From: CAZSMC01 sp964607755
GTDB lineage: Bacteria > Zhuqueibacterota > Zhuqueibacteria > Residuimicrobiales > Krinioviventaceae
Assembly (NCBI GenBank): GCA_964607755.1
Contig: CAZSMC010000061.1
Coordinates: 1-25,341 of the forward strand
Length of the DNA stretch: 25,341 nt
Direction: 5' to 3'
The position numbers and the translations under genes were made by a program. How positions within the stretch are numbered: the first letter of the stretch is position 1; every line of letters starts with the position of its first letter. Of the stretch, positions 23,082-25,341 are shown piece by piece. Below the pieces are notes generated by a model. It was not told where the DNA came from. It did not search any database and was given only the letters and a program-made list of their open reading frames with translations.

Positions 23082-24020
23082 TTATCGCCCCCAAAATTCT
23101 TCCATTTTTTTCTTTCGTTTTCGGATCTCGGTTGCTTTTTGCTGTGCCTTTTCCGCATAAGGGCTGTCCGGTTCGAGCTCGGCTGCTTTTTCCAGTTCGT
23201 CAATGGCATTAATATATTCATTTTTATCTTTTTTATTATAGGCTAATCCCATATAGTAATGCGGTTCACCTCGGTCCGGATAAATCGCGGCTGCATGACC
23301 GAATTGCATAATGGCCTCCCATAGGTCATTTTTCGAACCCTGTTTATACCAATCCAGCCCGCTTGCAATATGCTTTTGATATTTTGCTTCTTTATAATCC
23401 GGCTTTAAAGCCAAAGCCTCTTTGAACTTTATTAGGGCTTTTTCATATTCTTTTGCTTTACGTGCCTTTACACCCTCTTTTAATAATTGTTGGGCCGTTT
23501 TTTCATCGGTTTCAATTTCATCGATCTTTGATAAAATACGTGTGGAATCGGTTGTGTTTTCGAGCGCCCTGATGTAGACAGATTTTGCTTCATCATATTT
23601 TCCCAGTTTAATAAAAACATCTGCCTTTTTTTCGATAGCAAACGGATTAGCTTTATACAAATCCAGGGATTTTTCGTAATAACTCACAGCATCTCGCAAT
23701 GCCTCATTTTGAACTAATGTGTCAGCTATGGTACAGTAAAGATTATCAAGTTTTTGTTTATAGTCTTCATTTTCTGAATCTAAATATAAAGCTTGTTCCA
23801 ATGCTTCTTTTGCTTTATAAAGAGAATCAATCTTTATAAAAGCTGAGCCCATCAAGAAATGAGCTTCAGCATCAGTAGAATCGTGCTCTATGGCTGTCTG
23901 GCACATATCAATTGTTTGGGTATAATTTTCTTCATCAAAAGTTTGTCGCGCCATTTTTAAATGACCACATGATAATGAAAGGACAATTGTTCCCATAATA
24001 AAAAAAGTGATATACTGCAT
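23082..24020 (-). CDS. TPR repeat putative lipoprotein
   Basis: 312 residues from the ATG at 24020, chosen because AAAGGA lies 6 bases upstream and the hydrophobic leader begins at once; an upstream ATG adds eight residues without a ribosome site. The leader ends LSLSC (Cys18), a possible but imperfect lipobox. About seven TPR-like helical pairs fill the rest, for example NYTQTIDMCQTAIEHDSTDAEAHFLMG, DAVSYYEKSLDL, KALIKFKEALALKPDYKEA and INAIDELEKAAELEPDSPYAEKA. The C-terminus is very basic. Probably a periplasmic or membrane-attached adaptor. No specific partner can be named. Confidence 0.87.
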   Translation of the reverse strand: MQYITFFIMGTIVLSLSCGHLKMARQTFDEENYTQTIDMCQTAIEHDSTDAEAHFLMGSAFIKIDSLYKAKEALEQALYLDSENEDYKQKLDNLYCTIADTLVQNEALRDAVSYYEKSLDLYKANPFAIEKKADVFIKLGKYDEAKSVYIRALENTTDSTRILSKIDEIETDEKTAQQLLKEGVKARKAKEYEKALIKFKEALALKPDYKEAKYQKHIASGLDWYKQGSKNDLWEAIMQFGHAAAIYPDRGEPHYYMGLAYNKKDKNEYINAIDELEKAAELEPDSPYAEKAQQKATEIRKRKKKMEEFWGR

Positions 24021-24231
24021 ATTTTTCCTTTCTGAATGTTCCATTATTTAACGGACCTGCAATGCTTGTGTTCCTCGTACCGGTTAGCTGAAAAACTTTT
24101 AATTTAAAATATTCACCACTTTTTATCAAGAAATGTTGAATTTTTGTGATGTTTTTTTTAAAACAATTTTCCCGGATAAAATTATATCGTTAAAAACTTG
24201 GCAAGATATATTACGAAAAGATTTTTACTAT

Positions 24232-24259
24232 TTGTACCATCTTGATAAATTGTTATATT
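24232..24259 (+). promoter_or_regulatory. Candidate promoter of the ROK kinase gene
   Basis: TTGTAC (24232-24237), a 16-bp spacer and TATATT (24254-24259), about 45 bp before the ATG. The 282-bp divergent gap is very AT-rich and I see no operator-like dyad or riboswitch in it. Confidence 0.35.
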
Positions 24260-24302
24260 ATAAAACTGAAATAGCATCGGAAATCAACTGCCAGGAAATT
24301 TT

Positions 24303-25277
24303 ATGAGCAACAATGACTCGTTCGTTATCGGAGTAGATTTAGGTGGAACGAAAATTTATGCGGCTGTGGTGGATAAAAACGGAAAAATCATTGCCACAGC
24401 CAAAAAGAAAACAAAAGCTGAATGTGGATTTAAACAAGTTGCAACACGGATATCAAAATGCATTTTCAAAGCCGCTGAAAATGCAAAGCTAAACTTTGAA
24501 AAACAAGTTTTAACTATCGGAATCGGTTCGCCTGGGCCACTGGATTTGAAAAAGGGTGAGGTTATTGAAACTCCAAACCTAAAATGGAAAAATGCACCCC
24601 TAAAAAAAGAACTTGAAAAACTGACCGGTAAAAAGGTTGTGGTAGACAACGATGCAAACGTTGGTCTTATTGGCGAACACGCATTTGGTGCGGGGAAAGG
24701 GGCTCAGCATGTTGTCGGACTCTTTATTGGGACTGGTGTCGGAGGCGGTGTGATCGTGGACGGCAAGCCTTTGCACGGATTTAATGAGAACGCCGGGGAA
24801 TTGGGACATATGATCATGAATCCGAACGGGCCAAAATGCGGCTGCGGAAATTACGGCTGCCTTGAAGCGTATGCCAGCCGTACAGCAATAGAACGGAAAA
24901 TTCGAATTGCAGAAATGAAGGGAACATCCACCAAAGTATTCGAGCAAGATCGCGATAAAAAAATACGCAGTAAAAAATTAGCAAATGCTTTTAAAAAAGG
25001 GGATTCCGCCGTAACAAAAGCGATCGAGCAATCTGCTACATATATAGGCTATGGTGTAGCATCGCTGCTAAATATCTTTAATCCAGAAGTTGTTATTCTT
25101 GGCGGAGGAGTGGTTGAAGCCATTGGAGAACCTTATGTGGATATTGTACGCAAAGTTGCAGAAAAAAATGTTTTTAAAGTTGCCCTCAGAAATGTAAAAA
25201 TTGTACCTGCCATGTTAGGGGATAACTCGGCAGCGCTTGGTGCGGCTGTATTAGCCTGGGAAAATGTTGACAAATAG
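24303..25277 (+). CDS. ROK family sugar kinase (glucokinase-like)
   Basis: 324 residues. The N-terminal phosphate loop DLGGTK is at 12-17. GIGSPGPLD is typical of the family. VVVDNDANVGLIGEHAFGAG holds the probable catalytic Asp117. GTGVGGGVIVDG, NENAGELGH (His169) and the zinc motif CGCGNYGCLEA (Cys179, Cys181, Cys186) complete the ROK signature. No N-terminal helix-turn-helix is present, so this is a kinase, not a repressor. It would phosphorylate glucose or a related hexose with ATP in the cytoplasm; exact sugar unproven. AGGAAA lies about 8 bases before the ATG. It stands alone on the plus strand, divergent from the TPR gene. Confidence 0.93.
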   Translation: MSNNDSFVIGVDLGGTKIYAAVVDKNGKIIATAKKKTKAECGFKQVATRISKCIFKAAENAKLNFEKQVLTIGIGSPGPLDLKKGEVIETPNLKWKNAPLKKELEKLTGKKVVVDNDANVGLIGEHAFGAGKGAQHVVGLFIGTGVGGGVIVDGKPLHGFNENAGELGHMIMNPNGPKCGCGNYGCLEAYASRTAIERKIRIAEMKGTSTKVFEQDRDKKIRSKKLANAFKKGDSAVTKAIEQSATYIGYGVASLLNIFNPEVVILGGGVVEAIGEPYVDIVRKVAEKNVFKVALRNVKIVPAMLGDNSAALGAAVLAWENVDK

Positions 25278-25287
25278 CACTTTACAT

Positions 25288-25319
25288 AAAAAAAGCCTTC
25301 TGACAATTCAGAAGGCTTT
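25288..25319 (-). terminator. Strong hairpin terminator, U-tract on the minus strand
   Basis: A 12-bp perfect stem (25292-25303 / 25308-25319, AAAGCCTTCTGA paired with its complement) with a CAAT loop, 14 bp after the ROK stop. Seven A residues flank it on the left, giving a U-tract for transcripts coming from the right on the minus strand. On the plus strand it is followed by GAAAAAAT, so it may stop ROK mRNA less well. Confidence 0.8.
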
Positions 25320-25341
25320 GAAAAAATATCCAGGCAGCGTC

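Overview
The window looks like chromosomal DNA of a Gram-negative (diderm) bacterium of moderate GC. It encodes an OprO/P-type porin, a TonB-dependent receptor, RlpA- and MltD-type peptidoglycan enzymes, and two putative lipoprotein TPR proteins. The mix (class 1B PyrD/PyrK, AmmeMemoRadiSam protein B, a large Cys-Ala-Tyr-Phe-Asn TPR lipoprotein, a NikR-type regulator) resembles uncultured FCB-like lineages such as Calditrichota or KSB1. That placement is inference from gene content, not a phylogeny. I see no rRNA, tRNA, CRISPR array, transposase or phage gene.

Layout. (1) 1-6226, minus strand: a large TPR lipoprotein, pyrK-pyrD, rlpA and cdsA. A 5'-truncated secreted-protein fragment abuts the cdsA stop and runs off the left edge. 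(2) 6227-6641: a divergent promoter region with two pairs of 11-bp-period TTAAC repeats resembling a Pho-type box. (3) 6642-9241, plus strand: HlyD-type adaptor, VTC-domain polyphosphate polymerase-like protein and DUF4956 membrane protein. A hairpin follows, then the convergent OprO/P-like porin (9342-10610). (4) 10611-10928: a non-coding block of hairpins with TAAA/TTTA loops. (5) 10929-16750, minus strand: a membrane PAS protein, a histidine kinase and an NtrC-type sigma-54 activator, followed by two YceI genes. An excellent -24/-12 promoter sits upstream of the YceI pair, with dyads further upstream. (6) 16925-19752, minus strand: a NikR-like repressor, TonB receptor and ECF S-component operon preceded by a perfect NikR operator. 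(7) 19794-24020, minus strand: a TPR lipoprotein, a SWIM protein, an MltD-like transglycosylase and AmmeMemoRadiSam protein B. (8) 24303-25277, plus strand: a ROK sugar kinase, then a strong hairpin.

Three regulatory stories stand out. First, the nikR-like operon keeps the exact operator, but the repressor has lost three of the four canonical nickel ligands. Second, a kinase and NtrC-type regulator sit next to a sigma-54 promoter that should drive the YceI pair. Third, the HlyD/VTC/DUF4956 operon and the neighbouring OprO/P porin suggest a phosphate or polyphosphate theme, with Pho-box-like repeats in front. The third is the best candidate for an undescribed system, and its function is inferred only from families and context.
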